The notes below the pieces were generated by a model that was given only the letters and a program-made list of their open reading frames with translations, was not told the DNA's origin and made no database searches. A program made the translations under genes and the position numbers. From the NCBI RefSeq assembly GCF_031846515.1, contig NZ_JAVRHO010000004.1, positions 124,001 to 188,000 on the forward strand: a DNA stretch of 64,000 bases. Direction: 5' to 3'. Below, in pieces: positions 7,527 to 15,848 of this stretch. Each line of letters begins with the position of its first letter. Within the stretch, counting starts at the first letter, position 1. The stretch comes from Autumnicola lenta (GTDB lineage: Bacteria > Bacteroidota > Bacteroidia > Flavobacteriales > Flavobacteriaceae).

Positions 7527-8969
7527 TTATTCGCTTATCTGGAAAACGATGGGAAGGGAATACATTACACCTACCGCTTCTCCTTTCTGTCTTCCCGGAG
7601 TCATCGCAGGAAGTTTGTTAATTACACGTTCGGCTTCATCCTCCAGTTCGGGAGCAGCGGCACGGGATTTTACGTTTGTGATATTCCCGTTTTCGTCTAT
7701 TTTAAACTGAACAATCACCCGGTTTGTTCCTGTTAGGCCGAGTTTTTTACCCAGGCTGGAATCAAAATTCTTACCCACAAATTCAGTAATTTTTTGAGAA
7801 GTACATTTCTTTCTTTCTTCGTTTGAAGAAATATCTTCACATCCTGGAAAGGCCGGAACTTCTTCTATTACAGCGAAAGGAATTTCTGAATTATCCCGCT
7901 GCTCTTCTACTACTTCAATTATCCCGCTTCCGTTGGCTTTTCTTTGTTTTAATAATAACTCTTCCCTTTTCTTTAATAATTTCAGGAATTGCTCTTTTTC
8001 TTCTTCAGTTAAACTATCCTTTGTTTCAAGATAGGCATCAAGTTCTGCAATTTTTTCTGAAACAGAAGCTGTTCCCTGTTCTTCACTTCCTACTGCTTTC
8101 TCTTCTGAACATGCCACATAAGTGAGCATTAGCGTCATTAGCGGAATAATGAATAAAAATTTGAATTTTGAAACTGTTGTTGATTTTGATTTTTGTAACA
8201 TAACGATTCGTTTTTTGATTAATGAATGATTAAAAAATTGATTGATAAATGAGATATTCTTCGTGTTAAACGCGGTGTTGAGCAACTGCTCGTAGTAATT
8301 CTTTTTTCCGGCGGTTTTCACCACTTCCTCATCGGCTATAAATTCGTGCAGCCCTACAATCCTGGATTGGTAGATGTAAATAAGCGGATTAAACCAGAAG
8401 ACAATTTTCAGTAGTTCGAAAAATATAAGATCCAGGCTATGCTTCTGCTTTACATGCACCAGCTCGTGAGAAAGGATCTGCTGTTTTTCTTCTTCGGAAA
8501 GCTTATCACCTAGAAAAATTGTATTGAAAAATGTGCAGGCCATATTCGAATCTGGAATCTCGATTATTCGGAAACCTTTCTCTTCTGAAGTTTTTCTAAA
8601 CCTGAACAACCTGTTTAGATGATAAAACTTCTTGAGAAATAATGCAAAGCTCGCTGCTAAGCCCAGGCAATAAATTAGCAGCGACCAGTCAATATTCATT
8701 CCCTCTTCCGTATTAAGATTTGCTACCGGCAAGGTTTCCGTAGTTGTTTCTCCTCCGATTAGTACCGCCGGAAGCATTACTCTTGCATTTTGTGGCACTG
8801 CTTCTGCCAAAAACTCAAGTTTCAGCAAAGGCAGCAACAAAGCGATCACTGGCGTAATTAACAAATACCACCTGTTGTAATTAAAGAAAGTTTCCTTCTT
8901 CAGCAACAGTTCATACGCCAGCAAAAAGCAAAGCTGAAAAAATAATGTTTGTAGAATATAGTGTAGCAT
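7527..8969 (-). CDS. BlaR1/MecR1-type M56 membrane metallopeptidase with TonB C-terminal domain
   Basis: 480 residues. Membrane segments lie at about 5-23, 34-55, 94-113 and 268-287. The zinc-protease motif HELVH is at 168-172 in a loop on the cytoplasmic side ('LSHELVHVKQKHSLDLIFFELL'). A lysine/glutamate-rich coiled region (about 300-345) leads into a TonB_C-like domain (about 365-480: 'VPAFPGCEDISSNEERKKC...NRVIVQFKIDENGNITNVKSRA...MTPGRQKGEAVGVMYSLPI'). In the classical system the sensor cleaves BlaI on beta-lactam binding. This protein lacks a penicillin-binding sensor domain and carries TonB_C instead, so the signal differs. Its start overlaps the blaI stop by one base (TAATG). Confidence 0.9.
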   Translation of the reverse strand: MLHYILQTLFFQLCFLLAYELLLKKETFFNYNRWYLLITPVIALLLPLLKLEFLAEAVPQNARVMLPAVLIGGETTTETLPVANLNTEEGMNIDWSLLIYCLGLAASFALFLKKFYHLNRLFRFRKTSEEKGFRIIEIPDSNMACTFFNTIFLGDKLSEEEKQQILSHELVHVKQKHSLDLIFFELLKIVFWFNPLIYIYQSRIVGLHEFIADEEVVKTAGKKNYYEQLLNTAFNTKNISFINQFFNHSLIKKRIVMLQKSKSTTVSKFKFLFIIPLMTLMLTYVACSEEKAVGSEEQGTASVSEKIAELDAYLETKDSLTEEEKEQFLKLLKKREELLLKQRKANGSGIIEVVEEQRDNSEIPFAVIEEVPAFPGCEDISSNEERKKCTSQKITEFVGKNFDSSLGKKLGLTGTNRVIVQFKIDENGNITNVKSRAAAPELEDEAERVINKLPAMTPGRQKGEAVGVMYSLPIVFQISE

Positions 8970-9331
8970 TACTCCTCTTTTTTATTGATTTCTTTTAGAA
9001 TAGCCTCAAGGTCTTTGGTGTCCATCTCGTTTTTCTTCATAAAAAAGGAAACCATGCTTTTAAAAGAGCCATTAAAATAATTATTGATCAGCTTATTCAT
9101 GCTTTGATTGCTGTAAGTCTCTTTTTCAATAACCGGAAAATAGATATAACCCTTTCCCTTCTTCCGGTGATCTACAAACTCCTTGTTTTCCAAAATTCTT
9201 ACAATTGTAGAAACAGTATTATAAGCCGGTTTCGGTTCAGGAAGTTCTTCAATTATTGCAGCCACATTGGCTTCCTCTAAATCCCAGAGAACGTGCATAA
9301 TCTCTTCTTCGGCCTTGGTCAATTGCTTCAT
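8969..9331 (-). CDS. BlaI/MecI/CopY family transcriptional repressor
   Basis: 120 residues, winged-helix DNA-binding domain of the BlaI/MecI family: 'LTKAEEEIMHVLWDLEEANVAAIIEEL' followed by the recognition helix 'AYNTVSTIVRILENKEFVDHRKKGKGYIYFPV'. The C-terminal helical part (70-120) is the dimerisation region. It is co-transcribed and translationally coupled with the M56 peptidase gene, which presumably inactivates it by cleavage. It probably represses its own operon through the two palindromes at 9391-9424. Confidence 0.94.
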   Translation of the reverse strand: MKQLTKAEEEIMHVLWDLEEANVAAIIEELPEPKPAYNTVSTIVRILENKEFVDHRKKGKGYIYFPVIEKETYSNQSMNKLINNYFNGSFKSMVSFFMKKNEMDTKDLEAILKEINKKEE

Positions 9332-9390
9332 AGTGGTTTTTATATCTTGTCTGTAAAATGTTTTCTTCAGATTTAAGCTATTGCTAATAT

Positions 9391-9424
9391 AACTAAATAT
9401 TTAGTTTAAACTAATAGATTAGTT
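9391..9424. promoter_or_regulatory. Tandem BlaI-type operators upstream of blaI
   Basis: Two related palindromes: AACTAAATATTTAGTT (9391-9406, perfect 16 bp) and AACTAATAGATTAGTT (9409-9424, perfect except the two central bases). Centres are 18 bp apart and 67-85 bp upstream of the blaI start. The shared half-site AACTAAT/ATTAGTT and the tandem spacing are what a dimeric BlaI repressor would use. On the minus strand a TATATTAG -7-like box follows directly at 9383-9390. Confidence 0.8.
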
Positions 9425-9575
9425 GAAAAAATTTTCCGTAGAAAACCTTTCTAAGCTCCGTCACCTGTTAAATAATTACAAATATTAAGCAGAATAGGAT
9501 TTTCCGTAGAAGAAAAATTTAAATTAGGAGAACATCGGGAAATTAAATTTTCCAGGACTTACAAATTATCCAGAT

Positions 9576-10520
9576 ATGAACAAAATACTCACGCTAACCG
9601 TTAATCCAGCACTAGATATTTACACCACCGTTGAAAAGGTAGAACCTGAAGTCAAGATGCGTTCTGAATCTCCCAAGAAGGATCCCGGAGGAGGAGGCAT
9701 CAATATCTCCAGGGTGCTGCAGCGTATGGGTACAGAAACTAAAGCGCTTTACGCATCCGGTGGGTTCACAGGCAACTTTTTTTCTCAACTTCTTGATGAA
9801 GAGCATATAGATCACGAGCCTTTTAAAGTAAAAAATGACATGCGCCAGAATTTTGGGGTTTTTGAAAATTCCACCGGTGAACTCTATCGTTTTGGATTTC
9901 CCGGAGCTGAAATGGAAGAATCTGAAGCTAATACCCTACTCGAGAAACTGGAGAAAAACCTCGGGGATTCAGAATTTCTCGTTGCCAGCGGAAGCCTTCC
10001 CCCGGGAGTGGGAACCGATTTCTATGCAAAAGTGGCAAAAATAGCTCAGGAAAGGAACGTAAAATTTATATTGGATACATCAGGCAAAGCTTTAGCTGAA
10101 GGTTTAAAGCAGGGTGCATACCTGGTAAAGCCAAATCTCGACGAACTTCAGGATCTTACCGGTCAAAAAGCTGAAACACACGAACAACGGAAACAAATGC
10201 TGAAAAAGATACTGGAAGATTATCCTGTAGAAGTGGTCGTCCATTCCCTTGGTCCCGACGGCGCTTTTCTGGCAAAAAAAAACGAAATAAAGCATTTTCC
10301 CGCACCAAAAGTTAAAATCAATAGCTCTATTGGCGCAGGAGACAGCATGGTTGCCGGAATTGTATATAGCCTTGCTAATAACAAGTCACTGGAGGAAGCG
10401 GTGCTCTTCGGACTTGCATGTGGCAGTGCGACTTTGATCTCTCCGGGAACAGAACTTCTGAAAAAAGAAGACGCGGAAAGACTGTACGATGAATTACTGT
10501 CGAATTATAAGAACGTGTAA
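9576..10520 (+). CDS. pfkB: PfkB-type 6-phosphofructokinase (1-phosphofructokinase family hexose kinase)
   Basis: 314 residues of the ribokinase/PfkB superfamily. 'LTLTVNPALDIYTTVEKVEPEVKMR', 'DPGGGGINISRVL' (37-49), 'ASGSLPPGVGTDFY', 'VKPNLDEL' and the catalytic 'SSIGAGDSMVAG' (anionic hole plus Asp near residue 256) are all present. The overall pattern is closer to E. coli PfkB (Pfk-2) than to FruK or LacC, from memory of the sequence: the GGGGIN motif, 'RQNFGVFENSTGELYRF', and 'GSATLISPGTEL'. It probably phosphorylates fructose 6-phosphate. It is followed by otsB on the same strand after 111 bp containing the dispersed hairpin motif. Confidence 0.88.
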   Translation: MNKILTLTVNPALDIYTTVEKVEPEVKMRSESPKKDPGGGGINISRVLQRMGTETKALYASGGFTGNFFSQLLDEEHIDHEPFKVKNDMRQNFGVFENSTGELYRFGFPGAEMEESEANTLLEKLEKNLGDSEFLVASGSLPPGVGTDFYAKVAKIAQERNVKFILDTSGKALAEGLKQGAYLVKPNLDELQDLTGQKAETHEQRKQMLKKILEDYPVEVVVHSLGPDGAFLAKKNEIKHFPAPKVKINSSIGAGDSMVAGIVYSLANNKSLEEAVLFGLACGSATLISPGTELLKKEDAERLYDELLSNYKNV

Positions 10521-10530
10521 TAAAAGGAGA

Positions 10531-10554
10531 GTCCGAAAATGGCAATTTTCGACC
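10531..10554. repeat. Dispersed hairpin motif, copy 1 (GGCA orientation)
   Basis: GAAAAT, loop GGCA, ATTTTC with outer GTC/GAC pairing and one bulged C, starting 10 bp after the pfkB stop codon. The same pattern recurs in several other intergenic regions of this window. It might act as a weak terminator, but no T-run of normal length follows. Confidence 0.7.
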
Positions 10555-10631
10555 TTTGCTTTAAAACGGAAGAAAACTTGAATTACTAATGTTATCTTTA
10601 AAAAAGAATTGATAAACTAAAAAACCTTAAA

Positions 10632-11411
10632 ATGGCAAATCACCTGCCTTCTGCCCTTAAAAACGCAGAGGAACTTAAAAAGGAATTCAGAGATAAAAAG
10701 GCCTTACTATTCCTCGATTTTGATGGAACGCTTGCTCCTATAGTAGAAAACCATGAAGACGCAGCAATTTCTGAAGAAATGCGCGACCTGGTTCAGCAAT
10801 TATCGAAAGTTTATCCTACGGCCGTCGTGAGTGGTCGCGGCATGAAGGATGTTAACCAGCGTGTGAACTTACCTGAACTTTATTACGCCGGAAGTCATGG
10901 TTTTGAGATTTCCGGACCTGGAAATTTTCTCAAAGAAAATGATGAAGCACAAAAGGTACTGCCGATATTTGACAAAATTCAACCTATACTTAAGCAAAAG
11001 CTAAAAGACATTAACGGAGTCGACTTTGAACGAAAAAAGTTTACGCTCGCCATCCATTACCGTAAAGTAGACGAAAACTTTACTTCTGAAGTCCACACCC
11101 GCGTTTCTGAAGTTCTAAAGGATTATCCGGAATTACTGAAAGCCGACGGAAAAAAAGTGATTGAAGTACGCCCGGCAATAGACTGGCACAAAGGAAAAGC
11201 CGTGGAGTTTCTAAAAGAGCAATTGGGTGAAAAGGATCAGAAATTTTCAGTATATATAGGAGATGATGTTACCGATGAAGATGCTTTTAAATATGTTGAT
11301 AACGGACTCGGAATCCTCGTAGGTGACCATGGAAATAAAACATACGCAGATTATTCCTTAGAGAATATTGATGAAGTAAAAGAATTTTTTCAGCTCCTGC
11401 TTAAGCAATAA
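10632..11411 (+). CDS. otsB: Trehalose-phosphatase (HAD superfamily)
   Basis: 259 residues. HAD motif I is 'FLDFDGTLAPIV' (Asp29 nucleophile, Asp31), motif II 'AVVSGR', the lysine of motif III in 'DWHKGKAVEFL', and motif IV 'YIGDDVTDEDAF' (about 213-224). 'SHGFEI' and 'HYRKVD' in the cap are typical of OtsB. The enzyme dephosphorylates trehalose 6-phosphate to trehalose, an osmo- and desiccation protectant. No trehalose-6-phosphate synthase (OtsA) is in the window. The neighbours (pfkB, DUF456, HPF-like, Na+/H+ antiporter) suit a stress or osmotic-response context. Confidence 0.93.
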   Translation: MANHLPSALKNAEELKKEFRDKKALLFLDFDGTLAPIVENHEDAAISEEMRDLVQQLSKVYPTAVVSGRGMKDVNQRVNLPELYYAGSHGFEISGPGNFLKENDEAQKVLPIFDKIQPILKQKLKDINGVDFERKKFTLAIHYRKVDENFTSEVHTRVSEVLKDYPELLKADGKKVIEVRPAIDWHKGKAVEFLKEQLGEKDQKFSVYIGDDVTDEDAFKYVDNGLGILVGDHGNKTYADYSLENIDEVKEFFQLLLKQ

Positions 11412-11442
11412 GTATAGCTGAAAAGTCTTTTTAAAATTTGCT

Positions 11443-11943
11443 ATGGATATTATTCTTATAGGTATTGCTGCTTTTTTGATCATTTTGGGAATCATTGGAA
11501 GCATTCTGCCCGTATTACCGGGTGTTCCGATAAGTTGGCTCGGACTTCTGGTTTTTCACCTGGCACCTTCTGTTCCTATAAATTACTGGTTCCTTGGCAT
11601 AAGCCTGATTGTAGCTGTTGTTATTTATGCGCTGGATTTAATTGTTCCTGCCTTGGGAACAAAACGCTTTGGCGGCAGTAAAGCAGGAATGATTGGTACT
11701 ACTATAGGTCTAATTGCAGGCTTAATTGCTCCAATTCCCTTTGGAATTTTAATTGGTCCGTTTGTGGGGGCTTTTATTGGGGAACTTATAAATAAAAGCG
11801 ACTCGAAAACCGCTTTAAGAGCAGCTTTTGGATCTTTTATTGGCTTCCTGGCCTCTACGTTCATGGAATTTATGGTCGCTTTTATTTTTCTTATCCTTTT
11901 TCTTCTGAAATTGTGGGACTATCGAAACCTGATTTTTTCCTGA
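11443..11943 (+). CDS. DUF456 family membrane protein
   Basis: 166 residues with about four hydrophobic segments rich in Gly and Pro: 'IGSILPVLPGVPISWLGLLVF', 'ALDLIVPALGTKRFGGSKAGMIGTTIGLIAGLI', 'PFGILIGPFVGAFIGELI', 'AFGSFIGFLASTFMEFMVAFIFL'. The repeated Gly motifs match DUF456. Function is unknown; glycine-zipper-like helices suggest oligomerising membrane protein. It starts 31 bp after otsB and is likely in the same transcript. Confidence 0.88.
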   Translation: MDIILIGIAAFLIILGIIGSILPVLPGVPISWLGLLVFHLAPSVPINYWFLGISLIVAVVIYALDLIVPALGTKRFGGSKAGMIGTTIGLIAGLIAPIPFGILIGPFVGAFIGELINKSDSKTALRAAFGSFIGFLASTFMEFMVAFIFLILFLLKLWDYRNLIFS

Positions 11944-11987
11944 ACTTTGCTGAACAATCCTTCGAAAGAATCTGAAATTTATGGTTA

Positions 11988-12013
11988 GACCTGAAAATGA
12001 CAATTTTTAGTAA
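11988..12013. repeat. Dispersed hairpin motif, copy 2
   Basis: GAAAAT, GACA, ATTTTT with an outer GACC on the left; the outer pairing on the right is lost. It lies 45 bp after the DUF456 stop, between two convergent genes. Confidence 0.6.
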
Positions 12014-12017
12014 CAAA

Positions 12018-12043
12018 ACCGCCGAAGGATTCCGGCGGCTTTG
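12018..12043 (-). terminator. Terminator of the HPF-like gene
   Basis: On the minus strand CCGCCG pairs with CGGCGG around an 8-base loop and is followed by TTTTGTTACT. It sits 20 bp after the stop codon of the minus-strand HPF-like gene. Confidence 0.7.
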
Positions 12044-12061
12044 GGGCAGCAAGTTATATTC

Positions 12062-12400
12062 TCATTTAAACCAAACAATTTTAACTGCCAGCCCAAGAGA
12101 ATGCCAGGCATTCAATATGTCTTTGTGTTTTCTAAGACCAGTATCCAGTTTCCTTATCGCCTCCTTCGCTGCTAACTTAAAATCTGTATTCTTCGCAGAA
12201 GCATATATTCCGGATCCTGGGATATTCAATTCAATTTCACAGATCTTGCTTTTTCCTTCAGCTTCATCTAGATCTTTAAAGAGTACTTTAGAATCTTTAA
12301 GCCAATTATACCGGGCTTCCAGTTTTAAAAGTTGTTTTATGACATATTCATAAAGATTTCCGTTACAGGAGGCTTCTGCACAATTTATATCTACGGTCAT
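12062..12400 (-). CDS. HPF/RaiA-like ribosome-associated protein
   Basis: 112 residues from the ATG at 12400 (MTVDINCAEASCNG...); the frame can be extended to 12424 but the start chosen fits the family better. The pattern 'LYEYVIKQLLKLEARYNWLKDSKVLFKDLDEAEGKSKICEIELNIPGSGIYASAKNTDFKLAAKEAIRKLDTGLRKHK' is the beta-alpha-beta-beta-beta-alpha arrangement of S30EA/HPF proteins, including the A-x-x-x-DF-x-x-AAKEAIRKLD helix. Members bind the ribosome and silence it under stress. This copy lacks the C-terminal dimerisation domain of long HPF. Family call is by pattern; alternative is an HPF-like protein with another RNA target. Confidence 0.72.
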   Translation of the reverse strand: MTVDINCAEASCNGNLYEYVIKQLLKLEARYNWLKDSKVLFKDLDEAEGKSKICEIELNIPGSGIYASAKNTDFKLAAKEAIRKLDTGLRKHKDILNAWHSLGLAVKIVWFK

Positions 12401-12685
12401 GACAAGAAGTATTTTTATTAACACACCAAATATAAACAGGAACCTTCGTTAAAATTATGATTTTAGTCATATAAACCCAACAATATCAGTTGATTAAAAA
12501 CCAACCTTAGCAATTTATCCATAGATGAAATCTGATCCATCAGACTTTTTTCGCAATAGACTCTATTCTGAAAAAAAATTATAACTCTATAATTAACAAT
12601 TGTTTAGTAGAGGTTTAATCTCACTCCTCTTCAATTTTTTATAATTTTAGCAGAGAACTGAATTAAAACAACTAAAAAAAACAAT

Positions 12686-13366
12686 ATGGCAGAAATACGA
12701 GTAGAAAAGAAAAAGCCGGTTTGGCCGTGGATATTAGTAGCTATTTTAATAATCCTGGCACTCCTGTATTTCTTTGTATGGGCAGACGGAAATGAATCTG
12801 ATGATGATTTACAGGACGACGATCAAATCGAGCAACTGGAGCAATATGAAACTGAGGAGTTTTCTGCAAACGATTATCCTGAAAATGCGATAGGACAATA
12901 TCTCAGTTACGTAGACAGAGGGAGTGATGATAACGCTCTTGGTACTAATCCCAGATCACAGCAAAGGGCAATGATGTTGCTTTTAGAGGCTGTAGAAGAA
13001 AAAACAATTGAGCTTAACCATACTCCGGGAGAGGAGATGGAGAGCATCAGCCAATGGGAGCCTCAGCGCCAGGTGGATAGCATTAGGCAAACGGGTAAAG
13101 TGATTGTCGATAATCTTCAGGAAATTCAAAGAGATCAATATCCGGAACTGGAAGACGAAGTACAGGGACTAAGAACGCATCTTGATGAGCTGGCTGTAGA
13201 TAGCAGCCCGGAAGATCGGAATCTATTCCTCGGAGAATTTTTTACTCAGTCGGCCGATATACTAAGACAAATGGATGCTGAAATTAACAGCGCCCCTATC
13301 TCCCCTTCAAGTATAGATACTTCACGTTATAGTACAGATATAGACACTATAACTACAGAAGAATAG
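12686..13366 (+). CDS. Membrane-anchored acidic protein of unknown function
   Basis: 226 residues. A cytoplasmic basic start (MAEIRVEKKKPVWPW) precedes one membrane helix (about 14-34). The rest is periplasmic or extracytoplasmic: a very acidic stretch ('ESDDDLQDDDQIEQLEQYETEEF') and then helical segments with many Gln, Glu and Ser. Nothing in it matches a family I recognise. It stands alone between an HPF-like gene and an antiporter and ends in a strong terminator. Similar single-helix proteins with long acidic tails occur near stress genes in Bacteroidota, but no role can be inferred. Confidence 0.8.
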   Translation: MAEIRVEKKKPVWPWILVAILIILALLYFFVWADGNESDDDLQDDDQIEQLEQYETEEFSANDYPENAIGQYLSYVDRGSDDNALGTNPRSQQRAMMLLLEAVEEKTIELNHTPGEEMESISQWEPQRQVDSIRQTGKVIVDNLQEIQRDQYPELEDEVQGLRTHLDELAVDSSPEDRNLFLGEFFTQSADILRQMDAEINSAPISPSSIDTSRYSTDIDTITTEE

Positions 13367-13396
13367 TATACTGGCTAAAAGGTTTTATGACTATTA

Positions 13397-13434
13397 GGCC
13401 ATCTTCACGGGAATTGAAGATGGCCTTCTTTTTG
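13397..13434 (+). terminator. Strong rho-independent terminator
   Basis: GGCCATCTTC and GAAGATGGCC form a perfect 10-bp stem around a 9-base loop, followed by TTCTTTTTG. It lies 30 bp after the stop of the acidic membrane-anchored protein. Confidence 0.92.
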
Positions 13435-13679
13435 TATCACCATTAAAAGAATTGTTACACATAAAAGATTCTCTTAAATTCCTGCAGATGCTGCACTTCC
13501 TTTAAACCTCATCCCATTTTCGCAACCCAGGCTCCAACAAATACTTCTTTTTAATTCCTTATCTTTTCCATGAGCCTGGAAGCAGGACCATTTTTAAGAA
13601 AAATGATACAAATGTTAGCCTTTTGCAAAAAATTTTAAAGACAGGTTAATATCTTCTATTTTCACACCTATCAGTTGCT
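13435..13679. other. Gene-free stretch before the antiporter
   Basis: Together with the terminator this makes a 313-bp gap. I see no convincing small frame, repeat or RNA structure here; it presumably contains the antiporter promoter. Confidence 0.5.
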
Positions 13680-14942
13680 ATGAAAGACCACTACCTTATT
13701 CTTGCAGGACTTGGATTTGCTACACTAATTATGGCCTGGCTGCCTTCTTTTGCCAAAAAGATAAAAGTTAGTTCCCCAATAATTTTATTGCTCATAGGTT
13801 TTGGGATATACACTGCAGCTATACCTCTTGGATGGCCTAGTCCTATCTGGAATGACGAATGGCTCATGTATTTTTCTGAGACCATAGTCATTATTTCCCT
13901 TATGGGTGCCGGGCTTAAAATTGGATCCCACTATACGCTTAAAAGCTGGCGAAAACCGTTGTTACTGGTTTTTATAACTATGCCTATATGTATGGTTTCC
14001 GCATATTTTCTGGGTTCCTATTTTCTTTTACTTAGTCTGCCATCTTCACTCTTATTGGCTGCAATACTGGCCCCAACAGATCCTGTTCTTGCAGCCGAAG
14101 TTCAGCTGGATGATCCTCTTGCAGAAAAAAGTCCGGAAGATAATGTACGGTTTACCCTGACTGCAGAAGCGGGTTTGAACGATGGTATAGCTTTTCCCTT
14201 CTCTTACATGGCTGTTCTCGTTGCCCAGGCAGGAAGTTGGGCCGCTTTTGATTTAACCGGCTGGATCCTGGACGAATTTCTTTTAAAAATTACACTTGGG
14301 ATAATTATTGGGCTTGTCATAGGAAGGCTTATAGGTTTCCTTTTTGACAGGCTCCACCACGTATCTGGCGTAAAAACTTTTGTAGGTTTTCTTTCGCTCT
14401 CATTAACTATCATGACTTATGGACTTAGTGAACTCCTGCATGGCTACGGATTCTTAGCTGTTTTCTTTGCGGGCTTTAGTCTGCGCTATTATGAAAAAGT
14501 AAGTGGTGACTACAAAAAGAAACTCCATGATTTTATAACCGAAGTGGAACATTTACTGCTCGTAGTCTGGATAATCCTTTTTGGTGGCTCTATTATGAGT
14601 GGTATGTTGGCATTAACCGACTGGAAAGGGGTTACTTTTGCTTTAATATTTGTACTACTTATACGCCCACTGGCAGGTATGATCCCGCTAATTTTTGTTA
14701 AAAAAGAAAAGATGAAGGAAAAGCTGGCAATCAGTTTTTTAGGAATACGCGGGATAGGTTCTGTTTTCTATTTATCCTGGGCCTTTTTAAAATTTGACAA
14801 CTTTAGCCATAAAAATGAGCTCTATGCAATTACTGCCTACATCATTTTATTCTCTATTGTACTCCATGGCCTTACCGCTCCTTCTATAATAAACTACTTT
14901 CGTGGGAAAGCAGAGCGAAGTTCAGACCTGGAAGAAAACTAA
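13680..14942 (+). CDS. NhaP-type Na+(K+)/H+ antiporter (CPA1)
   Basis: 420 residues, about 12-13 membrane helices. The CPA1 core motifs are visible: 'LAPTDPVLAAEVQ' at about residue 129-141 (unwound-helix TDP) and 'AEAGLNDGIAFPFSY' at about 161-175 (the ND pair that binds the cation). Downstream Arg residues are in 'LIRPLAG' and 'IRGIGSVFYLSWA', as in NhaP transporters. It exchanges Na+ or K+ for H+ at the inner membrane, important for salt and pH homeostasis in a marine organism. No C-terminal cytosolic regulatory domain is present. Confidence 0.92.
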   Translation: MKDHYLILAGLGFATLIMAWLPSFAKKIKVSSPIILLLIGFGIYTAAIPLGWPSPIWNDEWLMYFSETIVIISLMGAGLKIGSHYTLKSWRKPLLLVFITMPICMVSAYFLGSYFLLLSLPSSLLLAAILAPTDPVLAAEVQLDDPLAEKSPEDNVRFTLTAEAGLNDGIAFPFSYMAVLVAQAGSWAAFDLTGWILDEFLLKITLGIIIGLVIGRLIGFLFDRLHHVSGVKTFVGFLSLSLTIMTYGLSELLHGYGFLAVFFAGFSLRYYEKVSGDYKKKLHDFITEVEHLLLVVWIILFGGSIMSGMLALTDWKGVTFALIFVLLIRPLAGMIPLIFVKKEKMKEKLAISFLGIRGIGSVFYLSWAFLKFDNFSHKNELYAITAYIILFSIVLHGLTAPSIINYFRGKAERSSDLEEN

Positions 14943-14978
14943 CTGTCTGCACAGAATAGTGAAATCTTCAATGGATGG

Positions 14979-15764
14979 CTATTCGTAAAAATCATTCAAA
15001 TCTGCGGCATGCAGGTCCTTTAAAAAATCTGAAATCATGGAGGTAGTTGCACTAAAAAAAGCAGCACCTTTTTCAGCAGTTGCTGCCTTTGGGTTTCCTA
15101 CTCCGGTATCTTTAGTAATTTCTGTCCATTTTCGTTGGGCTGTAACCCAACCCTCTTTAAGTCCTTTTATTTTATAAGTTTTAGCAGCACCATCTCCGGC
15201 TTCGTTTAATGGAAGTACTAAATCTGGAGCTAAATGCATAACAGTGGCAGTTTCCAACTCCCCTGCATGATCTCCAGGTTCCTGAAAATAAGGATGGGCA
15301 TCTACAGATTGCCACCAGTTCACAGAACAGATAAAAACATCCGGAAATTCCACGCTCAATTCCCTAATCATTGGCTTAAAATTATTTCCGCCGTGAGCAT
15401 TTAAAATAACAAGTTTACGAAGTTTATGCTCGTTAAGCAACTGTACTACATCTTTTAAAACAGCATATTGCGTACTGGGATTCATGTTTATACAGAATTT
15501 TACATCCATCTGGCCTGTATTTACACCAAAAGGAATGGTTGGCAGCACCAAAGTTTTCGCTTCCTGCTCCCATGCTCTTCGGGCAGATTCTACAGCCACA
15601 CCTTCAGCCAGGATGCTATCTGTTGCATAAGGCAAGTGAAAATTATGGGCCTCGGTCGCTCCCCAGGGCAGGACTGCCACAGTAAAATCTTCAGCTTTTA
15701 CATTTTTCCAGTTTGTTTCCGCGAGAACATAAGGCCTGATCTTCTGTTTCATAATAATTGCCAT
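14979..15764 (-). CDS. Creatininase family metal-dependent amidohydrolase
   Basis: 261 residues. Metal-binding motifs of the creatininase/MftE family are complete: 'WGATEAHNFHLPYATDSI' (Glu, His, Asp), 'LNAHGGNNF' (His) and 'DHAGELETATVMHL' (Glu). Members hydrolyse cyclic or linear amides such as creatinine or formamides in riboflavin and mycofactocin pathways; here the substrate cannot be read from the sequence. Tail-to-tail with the antiporter and divergent from the flavin monooxygenase-like gene. Confidence 0.93.
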   Translation of the reverse strand: MAIIMKQKIRPYVLAETNWKNVKAEDFTVAVLPWGATEAHNFHLPYATDSILAEGVAVESARRAWEQEAKTLVLPTIPFGVNTGQMDVKFCINMNPSTQYAVLKDVVQLLNEHKLRKLVILNAHGGNNFKPMIRELSVEFPDVFICSVNWWQSVDAHPYFQEPGDHAGELETATVMHLAPDLVLPLNEAGDGAAKTYKIKGLKEGWVTAQRKWTEITKDTGVGNPKAATAEKGAAFFSATTSMISDFLKDLHAADLNDFYE

Positions 15765-15848
15765 TTTAAGGATGCGATCTAAATTTACTGAAGTTTAAAA
15801 GATTTAGCAGTACTTGAGAATAATCTTATTTTTGAAGAAACTAACAGA

